Part shown: positions 46,331 through 58,149 of the stretch, one piece after another
How positions within the stretch are numbered: position 1 is the stretch's first letter
Layout of the letters: each line of letters begins with the position of its first letter
Assembly: GCA_933228675.1 (NCBI GenBank)
Contig: OW121743.1
Coordinates: 11,410,464 to 11,474,463, forward strand
Length of the DNA stretch: 64,000 bases
Direction: 5' to 3'
Source: Stomorhina lunata
Taxonomy: Eukaryota > Arthropoda > Insecta > Diptera > Rhiniidae
Translations under genes and position numbers: made by a program
Notes under the pieces: model-generated
What the model was told of the DNA's origin: nothing
Seen by the model: only the letters and a program-made list of their open reading frames with translations
The model's database searches: none

Positions 46331-46480
46331 AGTATATTTTTTGGCTGCATATTCTTAGGCGTCTCGTCAAGGCCACGAATTTTTGGGGAAAACCTGCAAT
46401 AACTCCGAAACTACTTCATGGATTTTTAATGTTAATGACTTAAAGTAAAGCTAACTTAGTTTTATTTTATATTCCATTTT
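46330..46480 (-). repeat. Partial inverted copy of the 0.7-kb dispersed repeat
   Basis: On the minus strand GTAGTTTCGGAGTTATTGCA, AAATTCGTGGCCTTG and CGCCTAAGAATATGCAGC parallel 4247-4320 of the full copy. Only the central third is recognisable. Confidence 0.6.
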
Positions 46481-46599
46481 TTTTAATAATTTAATATTTA
46501 AATATTCCTTAAAATGAAGAGCTAAAGTTCTAAAAATTCTATAATAAAAGTCATAAAAATTTCTTTACAAAAATTTTCAAAATTGAATCATAATTATTG

Positions 46600-47675
46600 C
46601 CTTCACCATCATAGGTGGAAAGGGTATTATAAGTTTGTGCTGATGTTTGTAACGCATAGAAATAATGGTCTGAGACCCCCCTTTTAGTATACCAATCGAC
46701 TTAGAATCACTCCCTGAGTTGTTTAAACGATGCCCGTCGCTGGCTGGCTGGCCGGTTATCCATGTAAGCTTGTTATCATTCTACAGGTCGTAACTTTAAA
46801 GATAATTTGATTAAATTTGGCACAGGCTCATATTTTGGTCCAAGGACAATAAAATCGGATTACTATTTCGGGTACCTCCCATAGGGATGCCTTCTCGGAA
46901 TAGAGTTTTTGGTCCTTTACAGCCACAAATTTATTTGTATTTTAAAAATATTCAGCACAAATATTGCTTATGACAACCTTAATCAGTGTACCTAATTTTG
47001 TAGGAATCGGCCTATATTTGACCATACCTCCCATACAAGAAACATTCTCAAATGATTTTTATAAACACATAAAAGCACTAAACGTTTATAACTCTAAAAA
47101 TTAATGCATTTGATTTCTTAAATTTTGCACGGAATAATATTTTGTACATATAAAACAATAACCAAAATTTCGCAACAATCGGTCCACAATTAACCTTAGC
47201 TCCCATATCAGGCTCTCAGCTGGAAATGACATAAATCTCGAAATTTTGAAAAAATATCACATAACGTATGTATGTATGTATGTATGTATGTCTCTTTGAC
47301 TTAATCGGCCTATATTTGACCATACCTCCCATACAAGAAACATTCTCAAATGACGTTTATAAACACATAAAAGCACTAAAACGTTCATAACTCTAAAAAT
47401 AAATGCATTTGATTTCTTAAACTTTACACTGATAAATATTTTGTACATATAAATCAATAACCAAAATTTCGCAACAATCGGTCCACAATTGACCCTAGCT
47501 CCCATATTAGGCTCTCAGCTGGAAATGACATAAATCTCGAAATTTTTGAAAATTTTGAAAAATATTACATATTATTAAACTTAAGGAAAATTTGTTAAAT
47601 TGTTGGTCCATATTTTAGTAGTGAAGGGTATCATATAGTCGACTTGACCGACTATAGGTTTTCTTACTTGTTTTT
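46600..47675 (-). mobile_element. DINE-like non-coding repeat, minus orientation
   Basis: On the minus strand it begins AAACAAGTAAGAAAACCTAT then GTCGGTCAAGTCGAC and GATACCCTTCACTAC. These match the start of the element at 49996. It ends at ACCATCATAGGTGGAAAGGG. Inside, a 298-bp segment is duplicated directly (from about 47007 and 47305) and separated by a TATG/GTAT microsatellite (47267-47291). No protein is encoded. Confidence 0.65.
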
Positions 47676-49250
47676 TTAATAACTTTTTGTAAGTGGTAAA
47701 AATTTGAGCAAAAAAAAATTAAAAATGTTAAATAATATTGAAATTTTAATGCAGAAATTCCTCAAAGTGAAGAGCTACTAAAGTTTTAAAAATTTCATAA
47801 TAAAAGTTATAAAAATTTCTTTAGAAAAATTTTCAAAATTTCCTCATAACTTTTTTTAAATATAAAATTTCTTTGTCAAAAATTGTATAAAATTTATTTG
47901 TAAAAATTTTATAAAAATTGTATAAAATTTCTATAAAAAAAATTTTATAAAATTTCTTTATCAAAAGTTTAATATTTTTTGTTAAAATGTTAATATTTAA
48001 TTCAAAAACAAACTTAAATGAATCGAAATTGAAAAATTTTTTAAATTCTTCTTTCAAACATCTTCATTACAATATAAATTTTGTAATATTTAAACAACAT
48101 AATTCAGTGATTTCTTTTAATTTCATTGAAATTTACGGTTTACGATTTTAAAAACATACTTACAAATTTCCAGTCAATATCTGTTTAATTTTGAATTTTT
48201 ATGGAGATTTTCTTTTCATATTCCCTTTCATAAAAATAGGTCTGTGTCTCTGAGCAAGTTGCTAATGTGTGTTTTGTTGTATGTTTTTGTTGTTGTTTTG
48301 AGTTTTTTGTCTGAAAAAAAGAAATAAATATCGTGTATTTTGGTATTTAAAACCGGATTTACTTTAAGCAACAAAAAAGGAATTATTCAACAGCTTAAAT
48401 ATCAACATCATCTTTAACTTTAACATCATTATTAACAACAACATCATCATTAGCATCATCATTATTAACATCTTTAACATACCCAGCAACAGACAACAAC
48501 AATAACATGAAAACATATAAAGAAATGAAAGAAACAAAACAAAAACTACAACAACAACTATCATTAACCACCATTAACTACGACAATGAAAAACACATAA
48601 AACAAGAAAAACAACAAAAAAAAACGTGCAAAATACAGTTGATGCTCAGAGAAAGAGGCAAAGAAAGTAAGAGACAGAGAGTAAGAGAGTCTTTTAAAAA
48701 CATGTGTTGAGCTCTAGTGATAGAAAATTAACAGAATTTAAAAAAGAATGTTAAGGAATTAAAGGGAAAATCACACAATAAATCAAGAACCTGCATTTCA
48801 AAATATTAAAAAAAAGAATTTTTAAAACAAATAAAATTTTTTGAAGAAAAACCAAAAATAGTTAATAATTTTTTGATTAAATTAAGCACAATTTTACAAA
48901 GAAACATAAATAAAGAAACATAAATAATAAAATTTATTTTATAAAATGTATGCAAAGAAATTCACCAAAAAAAAAATAATACTATAGGAATTTCTTAGTA
49001 AAAATAAGCAATCAAAATTTTTAACTAAAATTAAATAAATGAAACTTCCATTAAAGTGGTAAAATAACCCAGCAAAACTTTTCATTACCAAATAATGAGC
49101 TAAACAGCTAAACTATTGAACACGAACTACTTACTCATTCACTGTTTAAGTCATTACATTAACATGGGGATGTCATTGGAGGCAAGTACTTACCAATTGC
49201 AGAAAAGTAATGACTTGGGTAAGCAATTGGAAAACAACAAAAAAGTATAT
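47676..49250. other. A+T-rich DNA with CAT/CAA simple repeats
   Basis: No gene. About 48395-48480 is rich in ATCATC and AACAACAAC triplets, giving artificial low-complexity frames on both strands. A purine-rich patch (AGAGAAAGAGGCAAAGAAAG) lies near 48649. Confidence 0.45.
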
Positions 49251-49264
49251 TTTTAAACGAAATA

Positions 49265-49335
49265 CAAAATTTTTTTTATGACCCCATGGGGGCTCGAACT
49301 CAGACCCTCCGACTGCTAGGCGGAGACTGCTTTGT
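49265..49335 (-). mobile_element. tRNA-like fragment, probably from a SINE
   Basis: The minus strand holds CCGCCTAGCAGTCGGAGGGT then CTGAGTTCGAGCCCC, i.e. an anticodon-arm-like region and a B-box. The CCGCCTAGCA part is shared with the SINEs at 37-352 and 6830-7012. The A-box half is degraded, and no target duplication was found. Confidence 0.45.
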
Positions 49336-49549
49336 TGTAATTTTTGGAAAAATATTTTTATACGATTTTTTGTAAATGTTTAATGCATTTAATAAACAAT
49401 AAAGATTTTTTTAACTATTTTAAGACTTAAACAATTTAAATCTTCCTTTTTGTATAAGTTTTTTACGTAAGATTTACTCTTACTAACTAAAATGGCCTAT
49501 AGTAACAACCTGTTAAGTTCAAAGTCCGATCATATTTTAGAATTCCATG

Positions 49550-49860
49550 GGTTTCGATCTTGTGCGAATATTCTCCAATTTTATAGGCCAAGCTTTGAAA
49601 AATGTTCCTCTACTTGGTCTTTCCATCGAAGTTTCGGACTTCCTCTCATAACATTAGGTGGTGGGACATTTTAATTCTAATATTATCGTCTTCATAGTAA
49701 TAGTTTTTTTTAAGAGAGGGTTACTAGCCCGTCGTTCTAACCCATTTTTATCGATCTTATGGGACAGCTCTAGGTACATGTTAGCTCACTACATTAAGGG
49801 GTGTTAAACTTGTTCCCCGGGTGATTACCCGGGGAAGTATGGGGAGTATGTTGTAGTCAT
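49550..49860 (+). repeat. Dispersed repeat, copy 2 of 2
   Basis: Matches 38195-38440: TCGATCTTGTGCGAATATTC, TTACTAGCCCGTCGTTC, TTAGCTCACTACATTAAGGG and GTTCCCCGGGTGATTAC. Order and spacing are conserved. Confidence 0.75.
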
Positions 49861-49995
49861 AACAAGGTAACCAGTTACCAGAGTACTTGCCATTACCAAA
49901 GTTTTGCTGGGAATAAACAATTTGTTGACAAGAATTTTAAAAAAGAAAACTATGAAATCAAATGCCTATAATATATGAGAATATTTTGTATAAAA

Positions 49996-51122
49996 ACAAG
50001 TAAGAAAGTGCTTTAGTCGGTCAAGCCCGACCATATGATACCCTTCACCACTAAGGTGAAAGGTGTTCTTTTTTATGTCTAAAGACAAATATTTGTTAAA
50101 TTTGGCCATCATACAAACATTTTGTCAAAACTTATATATTTAAGCTGTTTCCATCATTTGGACTTATATGAGAGCTAGGGTCAAATGTGGACCGATTGTA
50201 ACAAAATTTCACACACTGGCTGGTATTTATATAAAGCTTATTTTTGCAAATTTAGTGGCCATAGCTGTCATAGTTTCTAATTTAATAGCTTTTAACTGGC
50301 CTTTGCTACATTTTTTTTTGGTTTCCGGGAGTGTTTTTTATATGAAAGCTGTAGTCAAATATGGACCGATTCCCATCAAATTTGATATACTGACCAATAG
50401 TTGCACAAAACTTCTGTATTCTAAACTAAGTCGTCATAGCTATTACAATAGCACTCAATTTATCAGCATTCATGTGTTTCTCGGGGCGGGGTTATATGAG
50501 AGCTCTAACTAAATGTGTACCGATTTTGCCCATTTTCAATACACAACTTTTGTTATATATCAAAAATACTTTTGTAAAATTTTGTCCCTCTAGCTTTTGT
50601 AGTTAAGGAGCTGTCGTGCTTTTATCTAACGGACAGACGAACATAAACCTCTTTTTCTTTTTGTATTTTTGTGTTTCTGTAAGTTTTTATAGGGGAGCTA
50701 TGGTCAAATGATGACCGATTGTAACAAAATTTTGCGCACTGGCTGGCATTGATATAAGACTTTCAAATTTAGTGATTATATCTGTTATACTTTTAGATTT
50801 ATTGGCATTTAAGTGTATTTTAGGTGAAATTTAGGCTGTTTTCGTAAGTTTTTTGTATGGGAACTATGGCTAAATCTGAACCGATTTCGATGAAATTTTA
50901 TATGCTGTGCTTATGTGCTTATGTAAAACTTCTAGATAACTGTTATAATTTGTCATTTATTAACAAATAAGCGATTAGCCTAGACGAGGTTATACGGGAG
51001 CTATGGTCAAATGTGAACCGATTTTGCCCAATTTCAATACCAAAATTTTCTCAGTGATGAAGAATGTTTCTACTAAGTTTCATTGAGGTAGCTCCTTTCG
51101 TTTAGGCGTTATCGTGATTTCA

Positions 51123-51160
<38 letters not shown>

Positions 51161-51290
51161 GGACATCGCTCAGAATTTCATAAGGATTCAGAATATATAT
51201 CGTTTTTGATTATAAGGAAATTACAAACGGAATGACAATCTCAATATACCCCCCATTCTTTTTGATGGTGGGTATAAAAATACTTTAAAT
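49996..51290 (+). mobile_element. DINE/mini-me-like repeat, most complete copy
   Basis: It starts AACAAGTAAGAAAGTGCTTT, GTCGGTCAAGCCCGACC and GATACCCTTCACCAC. It contains several diverged internal repeats of the type ATGGGAGCTATGGTCAAATG / ACCGATTTTGCC, carries about eight to ten GACA units (51124-51165) followed by CGGACATCGCTCAG, and ends CATTCTTTTTGATGGTGGGT then ATAAAAA. No coding capacity. The design (non-autonomous, internal repeats, GACA/GTCY microsatellite) fits the DINE/mini-me group of Helitron-related elements known from flies; the match is by design only. Confidence 0.68.
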
Positions 51291-52475
51291 TTCTTAGTAA
51301 AAATAAGCAATCAAAATTTTTAACTAAAATTAAATAAAAACTTTCATTAAATTGTTAAAAGAATAAACAATTTGTTGACAAGAATTTGAAAAAAGGAAAC
51401 TATGAAATCAAATTCCTTAAATAACTGAAAATATTTTGAACATAGAAAAATTCTTGAAATAAACTCAATAAAAAAAAAATTGTTTCCCCACCAAAATTTT
51501 TTGGTTTTATCAAAAAACTTTTTATTACAATAATAAATAATTGTAATAAATTGGGATCTTAGTGCAATACACTATAGTAAAACTTTTTAATTAAATATTT
51601 GATGTGCCAAAAATTGAAATTTGTTTTCCTATTTATCAAAACTTGTCTATTAAATTTATATTAAACATAAATTTAAGTTATTTTAAAAATTTTCCCCCTT
51701 TTTCAGAAACGAATAATAATTTCACTATTTTATATTTTATAATAGAAATTTGTTATGAAAAATTATTTACTAATTTATTTCCATTTTTCATATTTTTTTC
51801 CAGGAAAACGAATTTAATTATCGAGAAAAACTTTAAAGAATTTGACGAAATTATTAAAACTAAATCACAAAATAAAATCATAAACAAAAAATCACAAAAT
51901 CCTTTAAGAAAAAAAAATATCAAATTTAAATAAAAAATTTAAATTTAATTAAAACAAGATAAAAAAATTGTATAAAAATTTTAAAAAAGAAATTAGAAAA
52001 GAAATATTGTCATATAACCAGAAAAAAATTACTTAAAAAATATTTAAAAAAATAATTTTTCAATTAAAAAAATTCACTATCAAAAATTAACAAAAATCTG
52101 TGAAAAATAAATTATAAAAATTTAGATATTCTTCAAATTTTATACAGATTTAGTGAAACAGAAAAAATGTTGAAATTTATTTGAAAAAAAAAACACAAAA
52201 AATTTTAAAATATCACCATAAAAAATCGCTGAAAACTATTTTTCAGAATAAGTCACAAATACTCCCAAATATTACAATAACTCCCAATAAAATCAACAAA
52301 ATAATAAAATATACTATCAATAAATTGCTGGAGTAAAAGGTAAATATAAGTAATAATTATTAAATTCTTCACCATTAGCTACTAAGGTATTATAAGTTTA
52401 GCGACCAGTTTGTAATTTTCCTCAGTATTAGATCTAAGATCCCATTTAAATTATGCAAATCTAAAAAAATCTACA
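51291..52475. other. A+T-rich low-complexity DNA
   Basis: The 109-codon frame at 51604-51933 is made of Lys/Asn/Ile/Phe, as expected by chance at this base composition. No gene or repeat unit was recognised. Confidence 0.45.
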
Positions 52476-52479
52476 GGGT

Positions 52480-52660
52480 AGCAGTAAAGACTCTATAATA
52501 TGAAGATTTTATACTTCCATACATTGATTTTCCATAAGGTCGTTTTGAAAAGTCCCATAAAAAAGAGAATATACCGCTTTTATTTTAATTCGGAAATAAC
52601 TAATGGAAACGATTATCTATTGAGAGAAATCTAAGGCATACACACGTACTCGTAGATATG
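52480..52660 (+). repeat. ~180-bp dispersed repeat, copy 3 of 3
   Basis: It contains TTCCATACATTGATTTTCCA, GGTCGTTTTGAAAAGTCCCA and GAATATACCGCTTTTAT, then GGCATACACACGTACTC. It is slightly longer in the middle than copy 1. Confidence 0.75.
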
Positions 52661-53252
52661 TATATATGTATATATCATCATAAATGATAGAAATCACACT
52701 TAAGGGTTAACTTTATGTATCTGAAACTTTCACTCATCGACAAAGCAATACTTCGTAAATATTTTTATTATATGATCCATTTAAATCGGTCAGCTAAGTT
52801 TAAAGATATCACGTATTTAATAAATTGTATATATCTGCCTTCAGACTTTTGGAATTAATATTTGAAAGACCTAATATACGAAAGGTTAGTTCACAGTCTA
52901 GAAATAGTTTTTATATTAAACAAAAAATTATATGTAAAAATGTATAACTACACTTAAGAACTTGTGCCCAGAACTAAGCGATAATTTGAAAAACTAAATG
53001 ATTTTGAGGTAACAACATAATTCTCGTTTTTAATTTTGCTAAAAAGTTTACTACTGGCATTCAATGGGATACGGTTCTGACGAAGTACGAAGAGGGACAG
53101 ACACGATTTTATACAGATTTAAGTAATGCGATCGGCTTAAAATCACTTTCCAAGTCGATTAGACCAAGTCCGCCTGGCTGGCATGCTGGAAGTTTATGTT
53201 CATTATAGCTTGTTGTTATGGGACAATTTATGAAAGCTTGGAACCTATATAT

Positions 53253-53952
53253 TAGGGTGGAGCGAAAAACAACTTTTATTAAAATTCGATACGTCCGGGT
53301 TAAAAATCGATGCCCTACATCCTTAGGTGCTCAGAAAAAATAATTTGTCTTCCTAGGTCAATGTCCTAAGGTGGCGCACAGGACATTTATTTCTAGGACC
53401 CATTTGTATGGGGAAAAATTTGAGTTTTTTCGGTTTTTGGTAAACTTCAACCAATAAATGTATATTTTTGGCAAAACCAATAATTGAATATAGAAGGCAA
53501 CTAAATCAGCTTTCATTAGAGTCATAAAAACTTAAAATCCATGCAGTAGTTTTTAAGTTATTGCAATTTGGCGCAGAAAGTTCGTGTTCTTTTCAAAACG
53601 CCTAAGGATAGGCAGCAACAAAAAAATAACTTTAGAGTACAGAAATTACAAATTAAGACTTTCCTTATCATTTAAAGACCCATAAGTACTAAATAGTTGA
53701 AATTTATTAAAATATAATAAAACTTAAATAGTTTTTTTATACTGGAAAATGTTACTTTTTTTAAGGGCCGTTTCAAAACTCATTTTTTAAGTTTTAGAAA
53801 ATTTTGTTAAAAAATTATTCAAAATTTAAAATTTTTTGATCGGCATATTAAAACAGACAGATGTGATAATAAAATTCAAAAAAGTTCAGTTTGATATTTC
53901 ATAAGGTTTTGCCGTACCTGAGACTTGAGATCGTAAAATTTCGCGAAAAAGT
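53253..53952 (+). repeat. 0.7-kb dispersed repeat, copy 2
   Basis: Aligns end to end with 3960-4642. It starts TAGGGTGGAGCGAAAAACAA and ends TTTCGCGAAAAAGT. It has a 20-base insertion near AATGTCCTAAGG relative to copy 1. Neither copy keeps an open frame, so the shared sequence is not under coding constraint. Confidence 0.85.
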
Positions 53953-54299
53953 AAATTTTTGGATATTATTTAAATAAATGCCTAGTAAATTTTATTTAAG
54001 TTTTTTTTTTATGATAAAGCTAATACTGAATTTTATTGCCCAGTCATTGAGAAATGTCCACTAGAATTTTCTTTGATATTGAGTGGCCTTAACCCTTTTT
54101 TCATCGGGGTCAAAGGTCAAAATTTGCATTTTTAGTGGCAAAAATACGAAATGTTATGAGTTTTGTAACGAATTTCGATTACAATTAATAAAAATTGTTA
54201 TATTTAAGAATGGTTATATTGTTTTATTAAAAATATTTTGTTAACCCTTAACAGGCATGGAGACTAAAATGACCTAAAAATTTTTTTTCGAAAAACTTT

Positions 54300-55160
54300 T
54301 CAGCCACAAATTTATTATATATAAGAATTATAGCCAAATATTTATATCAAATGTTTAGTCAAATATGGACCGATTCCTAGTAAAGTTGATATACTGACCA
54401 ATAGTTGCATAAAATTTCTCAAGTCTAAAATTAGTCATCATAGCTATTTTTATTGTATTCAATTTATCAGCATTAATGTATTTCCCGGATCTGGGTTATA
54501 TGGGAGCTCTAACTAAATGTGAACCGATTTCGTCCATTTTCAATACACAACTTTTTCAAGATATCGAAACTATTTTTGTAAAATTTTGTTTCTCTAGCTC
54601 TTTTTGTTAAGGCGCTATCGCACTTTTATCTGATGGACAGACGGACATAAACCCCCTTTTTTGTATTTTTGTGTTTTTTTATATGGGAGCTATGGTCAAA
54701 TGGTGACCGATTGTGACAAAATTTTACACACTGGTTGGCATTCACATAAGACTTCCTTGTGCTAATTTAAGTGGTCAAAGCTATTACAGTTTATCATATA
54801 TTGGCATTTAAGTGTATTTCAGGTGCAATTTAGGCTGTTTTCGTAAGTTTTTTGTATGGGAGCTATGTTTAAATATGAACCGATTTGGATGAAATTTTGC
54901 ATACTGCCTAGTACTTATGTAAAACTTCTATGTACCAAATAATATAATCATAGCTATTATAATTTGTGATTTATTAGCAAATAAGCAATTAGACTAGACT
55001 AGGTTATACGGGAGCTATGTTCAAATGTGAACCGATCTTACCCGACTTCAATACAAAAATTTAAAAAAAAAATGGAGAATATTTATGCCAAATCTCAGTG
55101 ACGTATATCCTTTCGTTAAGGTTTTATCGTGCAGACAAACAGACAGACAGATAGACGGAC

Positions 55161-55229
<69 letters not shown>

Positions 55230-55236
55230 GGCAGGC

Positions 55237-55309
<73 letters not shown>

Positions 55310-55312
55310 GGC

Positions 55313-55405
<93 letters not shown>

Positions 55406-55412
55406 GGCAGGC

Positions 55413-55505
<93 letters not shown>

Positions 55506-55650
55506 TACAGGCAGACGGAAGGACTGGCTCAATCGACTTAGAATTCAATAAAGATTCAGAATATACATCAATTTTGGTTTTTGAGCTAATATTAAGGAAA
55601 TTACAAACGAAATGACAATCTCAATATTCTTTTTGATGGTGGGTATAAAA
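54300..55650 (+). mobile_element. DINE/mini-me-like repeat with expanded microsatellite
   Basis: Same order of blocks as 49996-51290: ATATGGACCGATTCC, TCTAACTAAATGTGAACCGA, ATGGGAGCTATGGTCAAATG, GGGAGCTATGTTCAAATGTG, the GACA array and the TTTTTGATGGTGGGTATAAA end at about 55635. The 5' start is missing or diverged. Relative to the other copies it differs mainly in the microsatellite length. Confidence 0.68.
55131..55514. repeat. (GACA)n microsatellite, about 95 units
   Basis: About 380 bp of almost pure CAGA/GACA with scattered CAGG, CATA and CAAA variants. Open in all three phases on each strand because a 12-bp cycle contains no stop; the predicted Thr-Asp-Arg-Gln or Ser-Val-Cys-Leu polymers are artefacts. 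It sits at the position where the related copies at 51124 and 2261 have about nine units and two to four units. Confidence 0.97.
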
Positions 55651-55954
55651 ATAGTGAAACTTTTGATAAAAACTTACCTTGTTTCTTGAAATATAAGCCC
55701 TATTCATACAGCTTCATCCCTTGGCTTTCCAAAACTGTTTAAAATTTTAAAATCGCTCCGCAAATATGGGAGTTGGGGGTACTAGGGTACTAAGACCTAA
55801 CCTAAAACAGTTTTTGCGAATATCTCAAAAATATTCCACTTGTTTCAAAATCATTGAAAACGATTTTTGTATGTCCTCATCTAGGCCTATTATCACCACT
55901 AGGTCCCTTTCTAAGTTTTTACAAAAGTTGCTCATTTGTGGCACCGTATAATAA

Positions 55955-56060
55955 CAGAAATTGAAGTTGCCGTAAACGGGGATCGAACCCAGGCTCAATG
56001 TACGATATGTTATAAGCTTCTATCGACTGCTCTAATGATCTTCCCGATACGGCCCGTTAA
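55955..56060 (-). mobile_element. tRNA-derived SINE fragment, second family
   Basis: The minus strand reads CATTGAGCCTGGGTTCGATC with a perfect B-box (GGTTCGATCCC), followed by CGTTTACGGCAACTTC and AATTTCTG. The block matches 4745-4830. The A-box half (ATCATTAGAGCAGTCGA) still looks tRNA-like. Confidence 0.6.
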
Positions 56061-56534
56061 CTTAAGAAGAAAACTAAAAATTTTATGAAAATTAGTACTT
56101 TCTGGTAATAGTATCAAATAGGCCAACTCTAAATCTTTTTTTTAATTTTCAGTGATCATCCAATTCATGGGGACTTTAATATCTTTATTTTGAAAATCTT
56201 AAATTGTTTTTCTTTTCAAAATTTATGCCCAACTTATCTCTATTCTTCAGTCATGTCTTGTCTGAAAAAAACAAAAATTTTATTATTATAAACTTAATTG
56301 TAATCTTTCTAAGTCAATAAACTTTATTAATTAAGTTCATCATTTTCGTCTCCGAGATAATTTATTTTATTTGCGCAAAATTTGGTGTTGTCTTCATTTT
56401 CAGTTAATAATTTTAACCTACTTTTCATATTTTGTTTTAAGCTATAAAATAAACTTAAGCTAAAATTCCTCTAACTTAATAAAGTGTTAATTTAATTAAC
56501 AAATTATTATATTTTTTCTTTTTATTTGTTTCAG

Positions 56535-56771
56535 CTGCTCTTACGAAAATTTGTTGAACTCCAGGCATTTTGGGGCTCAATTTACATGCAACATTTAGCT
56601 TCAAATTGCTAAAAAAATAACTATATAATTATCCAATATTGGAACTAGCAAAAATCAATATAAAATTGGATTACAAAATATTGAAATTTGCTTCGAATTA
56701 CATTTTTTACACAAACAATGACTCACGGCTAATAAGAGTTAAAAAAATATTGAAAATTGAATTAAATAGAG
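56535..56771 (+). other. Candidate non-coding exon (splice-like borders)
   Basis: A pyrimidine-rich tract TTTTTCTTTTTATTTGTTTC ending in AG at 56533-56534 resembles a strong 3' splice site. GAG|GTAAGTTTG at 56771/56772 is a near-perfect 5' splice site. The 237 bp between are free of repeats but have no long open frame, so a 5'-UTR exon of a neighbouring gene is the most reasonable reading. Both signals also arise by chance in A+T-rich DNA, hence the low confidence. Confidence 0.3.
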
Positions 56772-57330
56772 GTAAGTTTGTTTTGAAATGAAAATGAAAC
56801 CATTTTTTTAAAACGGGAACATTTTTTGTAACATTTGGTACAAGTTCAGTTCTTGTGTACAGCTCAGCTTACCCAAGACAACAACCAAATTTTAATCAAT
56901 GCCTTAAGAAGTGTTTACATTCTATTGTTTATAACTCCGAAATTTGTTAACCGATTTGCATGATTTCTTCAGCAAAGTTCTTCTCAAGAACTTGTTCTAT
57001 CAAATTATCTTAAAAATAGAAGCCTAAGACCCAAGATTTCTTTATTAAAAGTTGGATTTTCTTAAAAACAAATTTCAAACAAATTTTTTTCCCTAATTTC
57101 TTTGATTGTATTTATATAAAAATGAGTTTTTATCTAAATAATTTTAAATGATACCGGTAATCTTTTTTTAGTTTTTCTTACTAAAAAGATGTCGCAAAAG
57201 TATTTAGCAAATATCAGCAAAAAAACACTTCAACTGATAAGATTTGAAAATTTATGGTTAAATGCGAAAAGTGAGATAATGTTATTATAAAAAGAAAAAC
57301 TCATTAAATTTTCAAATCTGACTATAAAAT
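56772..57330. other. A+T-rich DNA, nothing recognised
   Basis: No frame, repeat or domain seen. The satellite that follows begins gradually at about 57340. Confidence 0.4.
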
Positions 57331-57339
57331 ATTATTTAA

Positions 57340-58145
57340 AAATATTTCTATAGAAATATAATTTTAACGAAAATTTTCTATAGAAAAATAATTCTAACGA
57401 AAAATTTTCTATAGAAAACTAAATCTAACGAAAATTTTTATATAGAAAACCAAATCTACCTAAAAATTTTTCTATAGAGAACTAAATCTAACGAAAATTT
57501 TTCTATAGAAAACTAAATCTAACGAAAATTTTTCTATTGAAAACTAAATCTAACGAAAATTTTTCTATAGAAAACTAAATCTAACGAAAATTTTTCTATA
57601 GAAAACAAAATCTACCTAAAAATTTTTCTATAGAAAACTAAATCTAACGAATATTTTTCTATAGAAAACTAAATCTAACGAAAATTTTTCTATTGAAAAC
57701 TAAATCTAACGAAAATTTTTCTATAGAAAATAATTCTAACGAAAATTTTTTTTATAGAAAACTAAATCTAACGAAAATTTTTAGATATAGAAAACTATAT
57801 CTAACGAAAATTTTTTTATAGAAAACTAAATCTGACGAAAATTTTTCTATAGAAAACTAAATCTAACGAAAATTTTTCTATAGAAAACTAAATCTAACGA
57901 AAATTTTTCTATAGAAAACTAAATCTAACGAAAATTTTTCTATAGAAAACTAAATCTAACGAAAATTTTTCTATAGAAAATAATTTTAACGAAAATTTTT
58001 CTATAGAAAACTAAATCTAACGAAAATTTTTCTATAGAAAATAATTCTAACGAAAATTTTTCTATAGAAAACTAATTCCAACGAAATTTTTTTTATAGAA
58101 AACTAAATCTAACGAACATTTTTCTATAAAAAACTAAATCTAACG
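57340..58145. repeat. 31-bp satellite, CTAAATCTAACG subtype, ~25 copies
   Basis: The monomer is TAAATCTAACGAAAATTTTT plus CTATAGAAAAC. It contains the same TTTTTCTATAGAAAA palindrome as the arrays that follow. Variants (TAATTCTAACG, CTACCTAAAAA) are scattered. The transition to the next block at about 58150 is gradual, consistent with derivation of one from the other. Confidence 0.94.
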
Positions 58146-58149
58146 ATTT

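Noticed and set aside
48364..48710. Overlapping frames with Met/Leu-rich and Lys/Gln-rich peptides
   Set aside because: They come from CAT/CAA simple repeats; no conserved motif or gene structure.
51604..51933. 109-codon open frame
   Set aside because: Composition (Lys, Asn, Ile, Phe) is what A+T-rich random DNA gives, and no domain is visible.
55048..55615. Overlapping long open frames on both strands giving Ser-Val-Cys-Leu or Thr-Asp-Arg-Gln polymers
   Set aside because: They are translations of the GACA microsatellite, which has no stop in any phase; there is no start context or unique domain.
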